NCBI GenBank assembly: GCA_035555315.1
Contig: DATMGU010000090.1
Span: 1-58,115, forward strand
From: DATMGU01 sp035555315
GTDB lineage: Bacteria; Pseudomonadota; Alphaproteobacteria; ATCC43930; CGMCC-115725
Length of the DNA: 58,115 bases
Direction: 5' to 3'
Below the pieces are notes generated by a model. That model saw only the letters and a list, made by a program, of their open reading frames with translations. It made no database searches and was not told the DNA's origin. A program made the translations under genes and the position numbers. Positions 17,380 to 25,785 of the stretch are shown here, piece after piece; within the stretch, counting starts at the first letter, position 1, and the number at the start of each line of letters is the position of its first letter.

Positions 17380-17952
17380 CTATTCCACAAGAGCCGGGTT
17401 CTCGTCGAACATCCCGGTCGGCAGACCATCCATGCTGCGCGCATTCTTTTCGCGCCGATACGCCTCCAGCCCCGCCTCGCCCTTCGCCTCCGCCCAGCGG
17501 GTGAGCGTCGGCCGCTCGCCGCCATACTCGAACAACGGCACGCCGAACCCACAGGACGTTTGCACCCGATCGACATCGAGCAGGACGATCTGCCGCGCGC
17601 CGGGCGGCTCCACCCCGTCGAACGCCTCGGCCAACAGACGGGCATAATCCGCGCCGCCACGCGGCAAGACCCGGCCGTTTCCGTAGAGACGCAGGATCAG
17701 CGGCGATCCCTCGAAGGCGCAGAACATCAGTGTCAGACGCCCATCGGCCAGGAGATGCGCCGCGGTCTCGTTGCCGCTGCCGGTCCGGTCGAGATAGGCG
17801 ACGGCGTTCGACCCCAGCACGCGCAGCGCATCGAGCCCCTTCGGGGAAACGTTGACATGGGCGCCCGCCGAAGCGGAGGCGGTGAAGAACATCCGCTGAC
17901 GCAGAATGAAATCGTGATGGGCGGGCTCGATCTGTGGGAACTGCTTGGCCAT
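17380..17952 (-). CDS. Pyridoxamine 5'-phosphate oxidase family protein
   Basis: The 190-residue protein has a split-barrel flavin-binding fold. The conserved opening is MAKQFPQIEPAHHDFILRQ, then MFFTASASAGAHVNVSPKGLD, with VAYLDRTGSGNETAAHLLADGRLTLMFC, the usual FMN-pocket region. PPOX-family members of this type are mostly uncharacterised flavin or heme/F420 proteins; true PdxH function is unlikely. The ATG at 17952 is preceded by GAGGAGG. A 13-bp block around this start is repeated before the mini-ORF at 18744. It converges with the hybrid kinase gene 22 nt away. Confidence 0.85.
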   Translation of the reverse strand: MAKQFPQIEPAHHDFILRQRMFFTASASAGAHVNVSPKGLDALRVLGSNAVAYLDRTGSGNETAAHLLADGRLTLMFCAFEGSPLILRLYGNGRVLPRGGADYARLLAEAFDGVEPPGARQIVLLDVDRVQTSCGFGVPLFEYGGERPTLTRWAEAKGEAGLEAYRREKNARSMDGLPTGMFDENPALVE

Positions 17953-18019
17953 AGGCGCGCCTCCTCTCTGGCCGAGCGGGCGTGAACCCACTCGGGACCT
18001 GCATTCTCCCATAGATATG

Positions 18020-18700
18020 TTACGGAGACACCAGGGCCGGCAGCTCGGCCAGAGAGATCACTTCATGATCGGGCCGGCCGGGCAATCGTTCCGCGCGCTG
18101 TCCGTAGCGGTTGCACCACACCACGCGCATCCCGAAGGCCGAGGCGGCGTGAGCATCCCAGGCATTCGACGACTGAAACGAAATCGCCCCCGCCGGGACA
18201 CCCAGCCGGGTGACCGCCGATTGATAGACCCGTGGATGCGGCTTGAAGACACCGACTTCCTCGACCGAGATCACCTCATCCAGCAGGTCGCCGATACCCG
18301 CGTTGTCGACCACCGCCGCCAACATCCCAGGCGAGCCGTTGGAGAGGATCGCCGTCTTCATGCCGACCTCGCGCAAGTGCCGCAGCATCGCCGGCACCTC
18401 GGGGAAGGTGTCGAGCGTGAGATAAAGATCCATCAGCCGTTGACGCAGCCCCTCCTCGACGATGCCGAGGGTTTCCAGCGCGTAATCGAGCGCGTCTCCC
18501 GTGACCTGCCAGAAGTCAACATGACGATCCTGCAGCGCGCGAAGCCATGAGTATTGCAATTGCTTGTCGCGCCAGAGAGCGGACAACGGCGCCGACCGAT
18601 CCCCCAACACATCCCGGCAGCGGTCAGCGGCCGAACCGAAATCGAAAAGCGTGCCATAGGCATCGAAGACGCAGGCTCGAATACCCGGGATGGCCACCAT
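18020..18700 (-). CDS. Haloacid dehalogenase, type II
   Basis: This 226-residue HAD hydrolase has nucleophile Asp13 in CVFDAYGTLFDF. It also has motif II AILSNGSPGML, the Lys in EEVGVFKPHPRVYQ, and the type II signature SFQSSNAWDAHAASAFGMRVVWCNR. Members hydrolyse L-2-haloacids to D-2-hydroxyacids, though many act on other substrates. The start codon overlaps by one base the TGA of a 14-codon mini-ORF, suggesting translational coupling. It lies upstream of the PPOX-family gene on the same strand with a 67-nt gap. Confidence 0.9.
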   Translation of the reverse strand: MVAIPGIRACVFDAYGTLFDFGSAADRCRDVLGDRSAPLSALWRDKQLQYSWLRALQDRHVDFWQVTGDALDYALETLGIVEEGLRQRLMDLYLTLDTFPEVPAMLRHLREVGMKTAILSNGSPGMLAAVVDNAGIGDLLDEVISVEEVGVFKPHPRVYQSAVTRLGVPAGAISFQSSNAWDAHAASAFGMRVVWCNRYGQRAERLPGRPDHEVISLAELPALVSP

Positions 18701-18744
18701 CAGGGCAAAAGACCGGGGTCGGAGGGCTCGAACAGCTTCACCAT
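18700..18744 (-). CDS. 14-codon mini-ORF coupled to the dehalogenase
   Basis: ATG at 18744 follows GGGAGGG and encodes MVKLFEPSDPGLLP before TGA. The A of the stop is the A of the dehalogenase start. It could be a leader peptide for coupling, or the surviving 5' end of a lost gene. Direct evidence is limited to the ribosome-binding site and the overlap. Confidence 0.4.
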   Translation of the reverse strand: MVKLFEPSDPGLLP

Positions 18745-18842
18745 AGGCGCGCCCTCCCTATACCATCGCGGATTGAGGACCTATTCCGCGATACCAAGCT
18801 ATCGGCGGTGGCAAACCTGCCCCGTGATCGGTTGCGGCGACC

Positions 18843-18935
18843 TCAGTGGATCGCCATCAGGGTCAGAAACCCCAGGAACACCGCAACACCCGCCACCGCG
18901 CCGATGATATCGAACCAACCTCGAAGCTGTTTCAT
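18843..18935 (-). CDS. Small single-pass membrane peptide (30 residues)
   Basis: ATG at 18935 is preceded by a strong GGAGG ribosome-binding site with a 5-nt spacer. The product reads MKQLRGWFDIIGAVAGVAVF, then LGFLTLMAIH. It has a short basic N-terminus and one hydrophobic helix of about 19 residues, as expected of a small inner-membrane peptide. Function is unknown. Its gene is divergent from the acyl-CoA dehydrogenase and upstream of the dehalogenase operon. Confidence 0.65.
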   Translation of the reverse strand: MKQLRGWFDIIGAVAGVAVFLGFLTLMAIH

Positions 18936-19133
18936 GAGAGCCTCCGATGAGGACATACCTCCCGGATATTGGGCGCCGGTTTTTGGCAGAGGGGAAGCCC
19001 TCTATCTCGCGCTGCGGTAGAGCCGAGGATTCTTGGCGCCATAACCAGTCGCTCGACCGTCCGGCCGCCCTGGCGCATGCTGATCGCTCGATATTGCACG
19101 CAGCGCTTGAAACTCTCCCACGAGGCGGTGGCC

Positions 19134-20780
19134 ATGACAGTTCGGTTCGACACTCACGACGTGGTCAATCAGCCGCCGCCTTTGGTCGATTACGACCTCT
19201 TCGGCGGCCATGCCGCCCTTGGCGAGGCGGTCACGCGGGAGGGCGCCGGCTGGGCGGTCGAGGGGTTGAGGTCCTGGGGCACCTGGCTCGGCCGTGCCGA
19301 GACCTTCGAACTCGCCCGGCAGGCCAATCGCCATACGCCCGTGCTGCAGGCGTTCGACCGGTTCGGCCGGCGCCTCGACATGGTCGAGTTCCACCCGGCC
19401 TGGCATGCCTTGATGGCGGCATCGGTCGGTCAAGGCGTGCACGCGGCTCCCTGGTCCGATCCCCGGCCCGGTGCCCATGTCGCCCGCGCCGCCGCCTGCC
19501 TGATGCAGGGCGAAGTGGAAAATGGCACGCAATGCCCGACGACGATGACCTACGGCGCGGTGCCGACCATCGCCAAGCGCGCCGACATCGCGCGCGATTG
19601 GCTGCCGAAGATCCTGTCCCGGCGATACGATCCGGCGTTCCGTCCGGTGGCAGACAAGACCGGCGCGCTGATCGGCATGGGCATGACCGAAAAGCAGGGT
19701 GGGTCGGACGTACGGACGAATGCCACCGAGGCGCGGGCGATCGATCCCACCGACGGCGTCTATCGCCTGATCGGCCATAAATGGTTCTTTTCCGCGCCGA
19801 TGTGCGATGCGTTCCTGGTGCTGGCTCAGGCACCGGCCGGGCTGTCGTGCTTCTTCCTGCCGCGCTGGCTACCCGACGGCACGCCGAACCAGTTGCGGCT
19901 GCAACGCCTGAAGGACAAGCTGGGTAATCGTTCCAACGCATCGAGCGAGGTCGAATTCCACGACGCCACCGCCTGGCTGATCGGCGAGGAAGGTCGCGGC
20001 ATCCCGACGATCATCGAGATGGCGAATTTCACCCGGCTGGATTGCGCGCTCTCATCAACGGGATTGATGCGCCAGGCGGTGGCACAGGCGGTCCACCACG
20101 CCGGTCACCGCACCGCCTTCCAGCGCCGGCTGGTCGATCAGCCGCTGATGCGCAACGTGCTGGCGGACCTCGCGATCGAGGCCGAGGCCGCCGTCGCCCT
20201 GGCGATGCGTACCGCGCGAGCCTTCGACCGGCAGGATGAGCCGGCGGAGGCGGCATTCCGGCGCATCGTGACGCCGGCGGTGAAATACTGGGTCTGCAAG
20301 CGTGCACCGGTGCTGATCGGCGAGGCGATGGAGGTGCTGGGCGGCAACGGCTATGTCGAAGACGGGCCGATCGCCCGGCTCTACCGCGAAGCGCCGGTGA
20401 ATTCGATCTGGGAAGGCTCGGGCAATGTCATGTGCCTCGACATGATGCGCGGCTTTGGCCGTGCGGCCGATGCCATCGACATGATCGCGGCCGAGTGGCG
20501 GGCGGCCAAGGGCGGCGACGCGCGGCTCGACCGGTTCGCCGCCGCCTTGGAAGCGGATCTGCGCAATCCGGCGATGGACGAGGCGGTACTGCGGCGCGTG
20601 GCGGAGCGGCTGATGCTGGCGATCTCGGGAGCGCTCTTGGTCCGCCACGCGCCGGGTGCGGTCGCCGACGCCTTCTGCGCCTCGCGGCTCGATCGCGATT
20701 GGGGCACCGCGTTCGGCACCCTACCCGCCAGCCTCGACCTGCAAACGATTATCGACCGCGCCCGACCGATCGCCGCATAG
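19134..20780 (+). CDS. AidB-like acyl-CoA dehydrogenase
   Basis: This is a 548-residue FAD flavoprotein of the acyl-CoA dehydrogenase superfamily. The AidB subgroup is indicated by the N-terminal domain (TPVLQAFDRFGRRLDMVEFHPAWH), CPTTMTYGAVPTI, MGMTEKQGGSDVRTN and GHKWFFSAPMCDAFLVLAQ. The C-terminal helical part has EAMEVLGGNGYVEDGPIARLYREAPVNSIWEGSGNV. AidB of E. coli is an alkylation-response flavoprotein with weak isovaleryl-CoA dehydrogenase activity; the natural substrate here is unknown. ATG 19134 follows GAGGCGG and starts MTVRFDTHDVVNQPPPL, typical of the subgroup. It converges with the SDR gene 7 nt away. Confidence 0.9.
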   Translation: MTVRFDTHDVVNQPPPLVDYDLFGGHAALGEAVTREGAGWAVEGLRSWGTWLGRAETFELARQANRHTPVLQAFDRFGRRLDMVEFHPAWHALMAASVGQGVHAAPWSDPRPGAHVARAAACLMQGEVENGTQCPTTMTYGAVPTIAKRADIARDWLPKILSRRYDPAFRPVADKTGALIGMGMTEKQGGSDVRTNATEARAIDPTDGVYRLIGHKWFFSAPMCDAFLVLAQAPAGLSCFFLPRWLPDGTPNQLRLQRLKDKLGNRSNASSEVEFHDATAWLIGEEGRGIPTIIEMANFTRLDCALSSTGLMRQAVAQAVHHAGHRTAFQRRLVDQPLMRNVLADLAIEAEAAVALAMRTARAFDRQDEPAEAAFRRIVTPAVKYWVCKRAPVLIGEAMEVLGGNGYVEDGPIARLYREAPVNSIWEGSGNVMCLDMMRGFGRAADAIDMIAAEWRAAKGGDARLDRFAAALEADLRNPAMDEAVLRRVAERLMLAISGALLVRHAPGAVADAFCASRLDRDWGTAFGTLPASLDLQTIIDRARPIAA

Positions 20781-20787
20781 GGCCAAG

Positions 20788-21480
20788 CTAGAAGGTCTCG
20801 ACCCAGGGCCGCAATTCGACCTCCCAACTCCAGGCGCTGCGCTTCTGGCGATGGATCTGCAGATAGGTTTCGGCGATCGCCTCGGGCTCCAACGTGTCGT
20901 CGCCCGAGCCGTCGCCCTTGCCGGGGAAACGGGCCGAGCGAATCATCCCGTCGATCACGAAATGCGCGACATGGATGCCCTGGGGTGCCAGCTCCCGCGC
21001 CGCACTTTGAGCGAGGCCGCGCAACGCGAACTTGCCCATCGCGAAAGGGGCCGAGCGGGCATAGCCCTTGACGCCGGCAGAGGCACCGGTCAGCAGGATC
21101 GAACCATGGCCGCGCGGCAGCATGGCACGCGCCGCCGCCTGGACGACCAGGAAACCGCCGAACGCGCACACCTCGATCGTCCGAGCAACCTCCGCCGGGT
21201 CGAGATCGATGAGCGGTCCTCGAACGCGGTAGGAGGCGTTGTAGACGACGATATCCGGCGGCCCCAGCGCCTGGTCGACCGCCGCGAACAGCCCATCCAC
21301 CGCGGCGGGGTCGGACGCGTCGCAGGCGAAGGCCTGGGCGCCGGTCTCCTGCGCCAACGGGGCGAGCTTGCCCATGTCGCGCGCGGCGAGGGCGACCCGC
21401 ATGCCGTCGGCTGCGAAGCGCCGGGCAAGAGCGGCGCTGAGGCCGGACCCCACCCCGATGATGACGGCGATTTCACTCAT
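20788..21480 (-). CDS. SDR-family oxidoreductase with atypical active site
   Basis: This 230-residue Rossmann protein has a modified cofactor loop, GVGSGLSAALARRFA, and IVVYNASYRVRGP in place of the usual NNAG. In the catalytic region TGASAGVKGYARSAPFAMGKFALRGLAQ, Ser134 and Lys150 are present, but the Tyr of YxxxK is Phe146. A subgroup of SDR proteins shares this FxxxK pattern; catalysis by the standard mechanism is doubtful. Its start lies within the last 8 nt of cobD, so it is translated with the cobalamin operon, but no cobalamin role is established. Confidence 0.85.
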   Translation of the reverse strand: MSEIAVIIGVGSGLSAALARRFAADGMRVALAARDMGKLAPLAQETGAQAFACDASDPAAVDGLFAAVDQALGPPDIVVYNASYRVRGPLIDLDPAEVARTIEVCAFGGFLVVQAAARAMLPRGHGSILLTGASAGVKGYARSAPFAMGKFALRGLAQSAARELAPQGIHVAHFVIDGMIRSARFPGKGDGSGDDTLEPEAIAETYLQIHRQKRSAWSWEVELRPWVETF

Positions 21481-22513
21481 GCTGTCCTCCCGCTCCAACG
21501 GTTTCGTGGTGAGGGGCGAGCGCCCTGACCAGCCGGTGGGTCGCCGCCGGATTGGGCGGCAGACCAAACCGCAGCCGGGTAGGCGTCGCGGCGAAGCGCC
21601 GGACCAGGATACCCGCCGCCAGCAGTTGCCGATAGCGATCAGGTGCATCCGCCGCCTCGGCCAGCCGGAACAGCGGCGTGCCCCCCAGCGGGCGCATCCC
21701 GGCGGCCTCCAGCAGGTCGTCCAACTCGGCCGCCGCGGTCGCCAGCCGCGTCCGGGTGCGCGCCGACCAGCGGGTATCGGCGAGCGCCCGGGTCGCGATG
21801 ACGAGGGTCGGGCCGGCGACGCACCAAGGCCCCAGCGCCCGGCGCAGCCGCGCGACCAGATTCGGTTCGGCGACGGCGATACCGAGGCGCGCGCCGGCCA
21901 GCCCGTAGAACTTGCCGAAGGAGCGCAGCACGATCACCGATGGCGATTCCAGGCGGCCGATCACGCTCGCCTCCGGTGTCGCATCCGCGAAGGCTTCGTC
22001 GAGGATCAGCCAACCGCCGCGCCGCGCCTGCCGATCGGCGAGATCGGCCAGGCGATCGAGCGGCACGATCCGGCCATCGGGATTGTTCGGCCGGCCGATC
22101 ACCAGCACGTCGATATCCGCCGCCACGGCGTCGAGATCGGTCGGCAGCGCCACCGCGTGACCGGCGGCGGCCCAGCTGCGCGCGTGTTCGCCATAGCTGG
22201 GCGACAGCACGGCGATCCGACTGGAGGCACGTTGCCAGAGCTGCGGCAGCCATTGGATGAGCGCCTGGGAGCCGGGTGCCGCGACCATACGATTCGGTGA
22301 GGCGCCATAAGCGATCGCCGCCGCCGCCAGCAGCGCGGTCATGTCCCCGGCGCCGGGCAGGCGCGCCCATGCCGCGCCATCGATGCCCTCGACGGGATAA
22401 GGCCACGGGTTGATCCCCGTGCTGAGATCGATCCACGGCGTGGGCGCGACCGGGAACGTCGCCATCGCGGCGGCAAGATCGCCACCATGCTCGATATCGT
22501 CCGCCGCTTGCAT
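21473..22513 (-). CDS. cobD: L-threonine-O-3-phosphate decarboxylase
   Basis: This PLP fold-type I enzyme makes (R)-1-amino-2-propanol phosphate, the linker of the cobalamin nucleotide loop. It is called CobD in Salmonella and CobC in Pseudomonas denitrificans. The 346 residues show PWIDLSTGINPWPYP, VIGRPNNPDGRIVP, LILDEAFADATPE and the PLP-Lys motif RSFGKFYGLAGARLG. It starts directly after the cobQ stop codon and overlaps the SDR gene by 8 nt, so it is co-transcribed with both. Confidence 0.93.
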   Translation of the reverse strand: MQAADDIEHGGDLAAAMATFPVAPTPWIDLSTGINPWPYPVEGIDGAAWARLPGAGDMTALLAAAAIAYGASPNRMVAAPGSQALIQWLPQLWQRASSRIAVLSPSYGEHARSWAAAGHAVALPTDLDAVAADIDVLVIGRPNNPDGRIVPLDRLADLADRQARRGGWLILDEAFADATPEASVIGRLESPSVIVLRSFGKFYGLAGARLGIAVAEPNLVARLRRALGPWCVAGPTLVIATRALADTRWSARTRTRLATAAAELDDLLEAAGMRPLGGTPLFRLAEAADAPDRYRQLLAAGILVRRFAATPTRLRFGLPPNPAATHRLVRALAPHHETVGAGGQHE

Positions 22514-24055
22514 CTAGCGCTGGCCGGCGGCGGGCCGCGTGTCGATCCGGCGAAGATCGATCGGCCGGGCAGCGGCGAGCAGCCCATCGATGTCGAGAGT
22601 GGCCTCCAAGGTATCCGCGATCGAGTCGAGGGCGGCCTCGACCGTCGCCGCATAATCCAGATTGGAGGCGCGGCGGGGCCGCACGCCAGCGAGGAAGGCG
22701 TGCCGAAAGGCGTTCGAGGCGAACAACCCATGCACATAGGTGCCCATGACGCGCCCATCGGCGGAGGTCGCCCCATCGGCGGTGCCATCCTCCAGCATCA
22801 CCATCGGTCGGTCGCAATCGGCACCGCTGGTCCGGCCGATGTGAATCTCATAGCCGGCGAAGGATTCGCCGCTGCGCAGATGACGGCCGCTGACCGGCCG
22901 GACCGATTTGGTTCCCGTCAGGACCGTATCGACCTCGAGCAAGCCCAGCCCCGCCGTCACCCCGGCGGCTCCTTCCGAGCCATCCGGATCGGCAACCACT
23001 CGACCCAACATCTGATAACCGCCACACAGCCCCAGCACGCGACCGCCGCGACGGACATGCGCGGCGAGATCGATGTCCCAGCCCTGGGCGCGAAAGAAGT
23101 CGAGATCGCCGCGCGTGCTCTTGCTGCCCGGCAGGATGATGAGATCCGCGTCACCCGGCAGCGGCCGGCCGGGCGGGACCATGATCAACTCGACATCCGG
23201 TTCCAGCCGCAGCGGGTCGGCATCGTCGAAATTGGCGATCCGCGAGATCACCGGCACGGCGATCCGGATGCCCCGGCCGCTGGACCGCATGCCGCCATCC
23301 AAGGCGACCGAATCCTCCGCCGGCAGATGGGTCGCCGAAGGCAGGAACGGCACCACGCCGAAACTGCGCCAGCCGGTATGGTCGGCGATGGCCCGCAGAC
23401 CGGTGTCGAACAGAGACGGGTCACCGCGGAACTTGTTGACGACGAAGCCGACGACATGGGCGCGATCGGCCTCCGACAGCACGGCGTGGGTTCCGACCAA
23501 GCTGGCGATGACACCGCCCCGGTCGATATCGCCAACCAGCACGACCGGCACATCCGCCATCTCGGCGAAACCCATATTGGCGATGTCGGCCAAGCGGAGA
23601 TTAACCTCGGAGGCGCTGCCCGCCCCTTCTACCAGCACGATATCCGCGACCGCGGCGAGCCGCCCGAAGCTGGTCAGCACGACATCGCGCAACAACGGCT
23701 TCAGCATCTGGTAATCGCGCGCCGTCGAGCGGCCGAGCGGCCGGCCGCGCAGGATGATCTGCGAGCCGGTATCGCTTTCCGGCTTCAACAGTACCGGATT
23801 CATATCGACCGATAGCGGCACGCCGCAGGCGCGTGCCTGGACCGCCTGGGCACGGCCGATCTCGCCGCCATCCGGTGTCGCCGCCGCGTTGTTCGACATG
23901 TTCTGCGGCTTGAAGGGGCGGACACTGAGACCACGCCGGACCAGGGCGCGGCACAAACCTGCGACCAGCGTCGATTTGCCAACATCCGAGCCCGTACCCT
24001 GGAACATCAGGGCCCGCGGCGTCCTGCCGACTCGCTCGGGCGCGGTTTGGCTCAA
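22514..24055 (-). CDS. cobQ: Cobyric acid synthase
   Basis: This ATP- and glutamine-dependent amidase adds four amides to adenosylcobyrinic acid a,c-diamide. The 513 residues have an N-terminal synthetase domain (MFQGTGSDVGKSTLVAGLCRAL, FKPQNMSNNAAATPDGGEIG, DMNPVLLKPESD) and a C-terminal class I glutaminase domain with LGLCGGYQMLGR (nucleophile Cys) and a late His in GTYVHGLFAS. Length is normal. It overlaps cobO by 4 nt and abuts cobD. Confidence 0.96.
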   Translation of the reverse strand: MSQTAPERVGRTPRALMFQGTGSDVGKSTLVAGLCRALVRRGLSVRPFKPQNMSNNAAATPDGGEIGRAQAVQARACGVPLSVDMNPVLLKPESDTGSQIILRGRPLGRSTARDYQMLKPLLRDVVLTSFGRLAAVADIVLVEGAGSASEVNLRLADIANMGFAEMADVPVVLVGDIDRGGVIASLVGTHAVLSEADRAHVVGFVVNKFRGDPSLFDTGLRAIADHTGWRSFGVVPFLPSATHLPAEDSVALDGGMRSSGRGIRIAVPVISRIANFDDADPLRLEPDVELIMVPPGRPLPGDADLIILPGSKSTRGDLDFFRAQGWDIDLAAHVRRGGRVLGLCGGYQMLGRVVADPDGSEGAAGVTAGLGLLEVDTVLTGTKSVRPVSGRHLRSGESFAGYEIHIGRTSGADCDRPMVMLEDGTADGATSADGRVMGTYVHGLFASNAFRHAFLAGVRPRRASNLDYAATVEAALDSIADTLEATLDIDGLLAAARPIDLRRIDTRPAAGQR

Positions 24056-24699
24056 AATTCGATGCCCTTCTGCGCCTTGATGCCGGCCTTGAAGGGATGC
24101 TTCACCAGCGTCATCTCTGTCACCAGGTCGGCGGCTGCGATCAGTTCGGGCTTGGCGTTGCGACCGGTGACGATGACGTGCAAGCCAGCCGGGCGCGCGG
24201 TCAACCCGGCGACGACCTCGTCGATCGGCAGGTAGTCGTAGCGCAGCGCCACGTTAAGCTCGTCCAGCACGACCAGCTGATAGGTCGAATCGGCGATCAG
24301 CTCCAGCGCCTTGGCCCAGGCCGCCTGGGCCGCCGCGATATCACGCTGGCGGTCCTGCACGTCCCAGGTAAAGCCCTCACCCATCACGTGGCTGGTCACC
24401 AGATCGTCGAATCGACGCAGGGCCGCCTGCTCGCCGGTCGACCAGGCGCCCTTGATGAAATGCACCATGCCGACGCGAAACCCGTGGCCGAGTGCCCGCA
24501 GCACAGTGCCGAAGGCCGCGGTCGACTTACCTTTGCCAGCGCCGGTATGAACGATCAGCAGACCCTTTTCGCCGGGGCTCGCCTCGACCCGCCGGGCCTG
24601 CACCGCCTTGCGGGCCGCCATCTTCACCGCATGGCGGCGGTCGAGTTCGTCATCGGCAAACGGGGCATCTTGCGGCGCCGCCTCGTCGGTATCGGTCAT
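24052..24699 (-). CDS. cobO: Cob(I)yrinic acid a,c-diamide adenosyltransferase
   Basis: CobO (CobA/BtuR-type) transfers the adenosyl group from ATP to the reduced corrinoid. The 215 residues include the P-loop IVHTGAGKGKSTAAFGTVLRALG, MVHFIKGAW, and QLVVLDELNVALRYDYLP, followed by HVIVTGRNAKPELI. It is the first gene of the minus-strand cobalamin unit. No B12-box or recognisable cobalamin riboswitch was seen in the about 290 nt upstream. Confidence 0.95.
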   Translation of the reverse strand: MTDTDEAAPQDAPFADDELDRRHAVKMAARKAVQARRVEASPGEKGLLIVHTGAGKGKSTAAFGTVLRALGHGFRVGMVHFIKGAWSTGEQAALRRFDDLVTSHVMGEGFTWDVQDRQRDIAAAQAAWAKALELIADSTYQLVVLDELNVALRYDYLPIDEVVAGLTARPAGLHVIVTGRNAKPELIAAADLVTEMTLVKHPFKAGIKAQKGIEF

Positions 24700-24802
24700 G
24701 GATCGTCGCTCCCCGCGCTCTCTATGATCGGCGCGGCATAGCGGACCCCGGCCAACGGCGCAATCGCCCTATCCCGAACATGAGCGGCCGTTGATCGTGA
24801 AA

Positions 24803-24850
24803 TTGGTCAAAAGCCTAAAAACATAGTCGAACGTTAACGATTTGGTCAAA
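24803..24850. repeat. Direct repeat TTGGTCAAA (x2)
   Basis: TTGGTCAAA occurs at 24803-24811 and 24842-24850, 39 bp apart, in an AT-richer patch between the divergent cobO and CHAP genes. It may mark promoter or regulator-binding elements; nothing further can be said. Confidence 0.35.
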
Positions 24851-24992
24851 CGAACAATCTACACATCAGCGACCGATTTTCAGCAGATCCAGCCTCCCAG
24901 TTGTGTATCTTGCGATGGTTAATGTCGGGTCGTCGGATGGCGTGGGAGCCGGTGACCGGTCGTCCTGGGGGGTGGATAGCAAGCGGGGGCCT

Positions 24993-25775
24993 ATGCGTCT
25001 GTGGCGAGTGACGGTGACGGCTTCGGTCGTCGCAATGGGGGTATTTTTCGGGCCGGTCCAAGCTCAGGCTCTGCAATGTGCGATCTTCGCGCGGAGCGAG
25101 ACCGGCGTTCATCTCTATGGCGACGCATGGCGTTGGTGGGAGCAGGCGGCGCATGACTATCCGCGCGGCCAGAGACCCAAGCTAGGCGCCCTCCTGGTCT
25201 TCAAGCGTGCCAACGGCATGCAGCACGGGCATGTGGCGGTCGTCTCCGCCGTGCTCGGACCGCGCGAAATAGCCATCGATCATGCCAATTGGAGCCGCGG
25301 CCGGGTCGCGCGCCGCATCTCGGTAGTCGATGCCTCGCCTGATAATGATTGGACGATCGTCCGGGTGAAGACCGAAGGTACGACCACCTATGGCCGTGGC
25401 AATCCCAGCTATGGCTTCATCTATCCCGATCATGGCGCCGCCGGCGTGCAGCATGCGCTGCGGTCGCTGAAAGCGGACTCGGAGCCCGATGATTGGCAGC
25501 CCGCCGAGGTGCCGCAGGCGTCGAGCGAAAGCTCCGCCGGCGAAATCCTGACCGCCAGTGCTCCGATTGCGGACGCCCCGATTTGGGATGCTCCTATTAA
25601 GGAAGCGACGGAACAGGCAGCGCCCTCGCCAGACCGGATGGCTGCTTCGGGTACCGTGTCGTCGCCAAGCGTCGCAACGGCACCGGTCGCCACGCAGACG
25701 GCGCCCGCGCTCGACCTGCCATCACCTAAACCCGTCGACGAGTCGATCTCGGCTTATTCGTCGGGCCAAAAGTAA
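24993..25775 (+). CDS. Secreted CHAP-domain protein (probable amidase)
   Basis: The 260-residue product has a signal peptide (MRLWRVTVTASVVAMGVFFG, cleavage near QAQA) followed by a CHAP fold. Cys29 in LQCAIFARSETGVHLYGDAW and His80 in QHGHVAVVSAV are the predicted catalytic pair, with KLGALLVFKR between them. NlpC/P60-like CHAP enzymes cut peptidoglycan stem peptides. The C-terminal 90 residues are low-complexity Ala/Pro/Ser and probably flexible. The ATG at 24993 is chosen because the signal sequence starts there. Confidence 0.85.
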   Translation: MRLWRVTVTASVVAMGVFFGPVQAQALQCAIFARSETGVHLYGDAWRWWEQAAHDYPRGQRPKLGALLVFKRANGMQHGHVAVVSAVLGPREIAIDHANWSRGRVARRISVVDASPDNDWTIVRVKTEGTTTYGRGNPSYGFIYPDHGAAGVQHALRSLKADSEPDDWQPAEVPQASSESSAGEILTASAPIADAPIWDAPIKEATEQAAPSPDRMAASGTVSSPSVATAPVATQTAPALDLPSPKPVDESISAYSSGQK

Positions 25776-25785
25776 GCCGGCTGCG

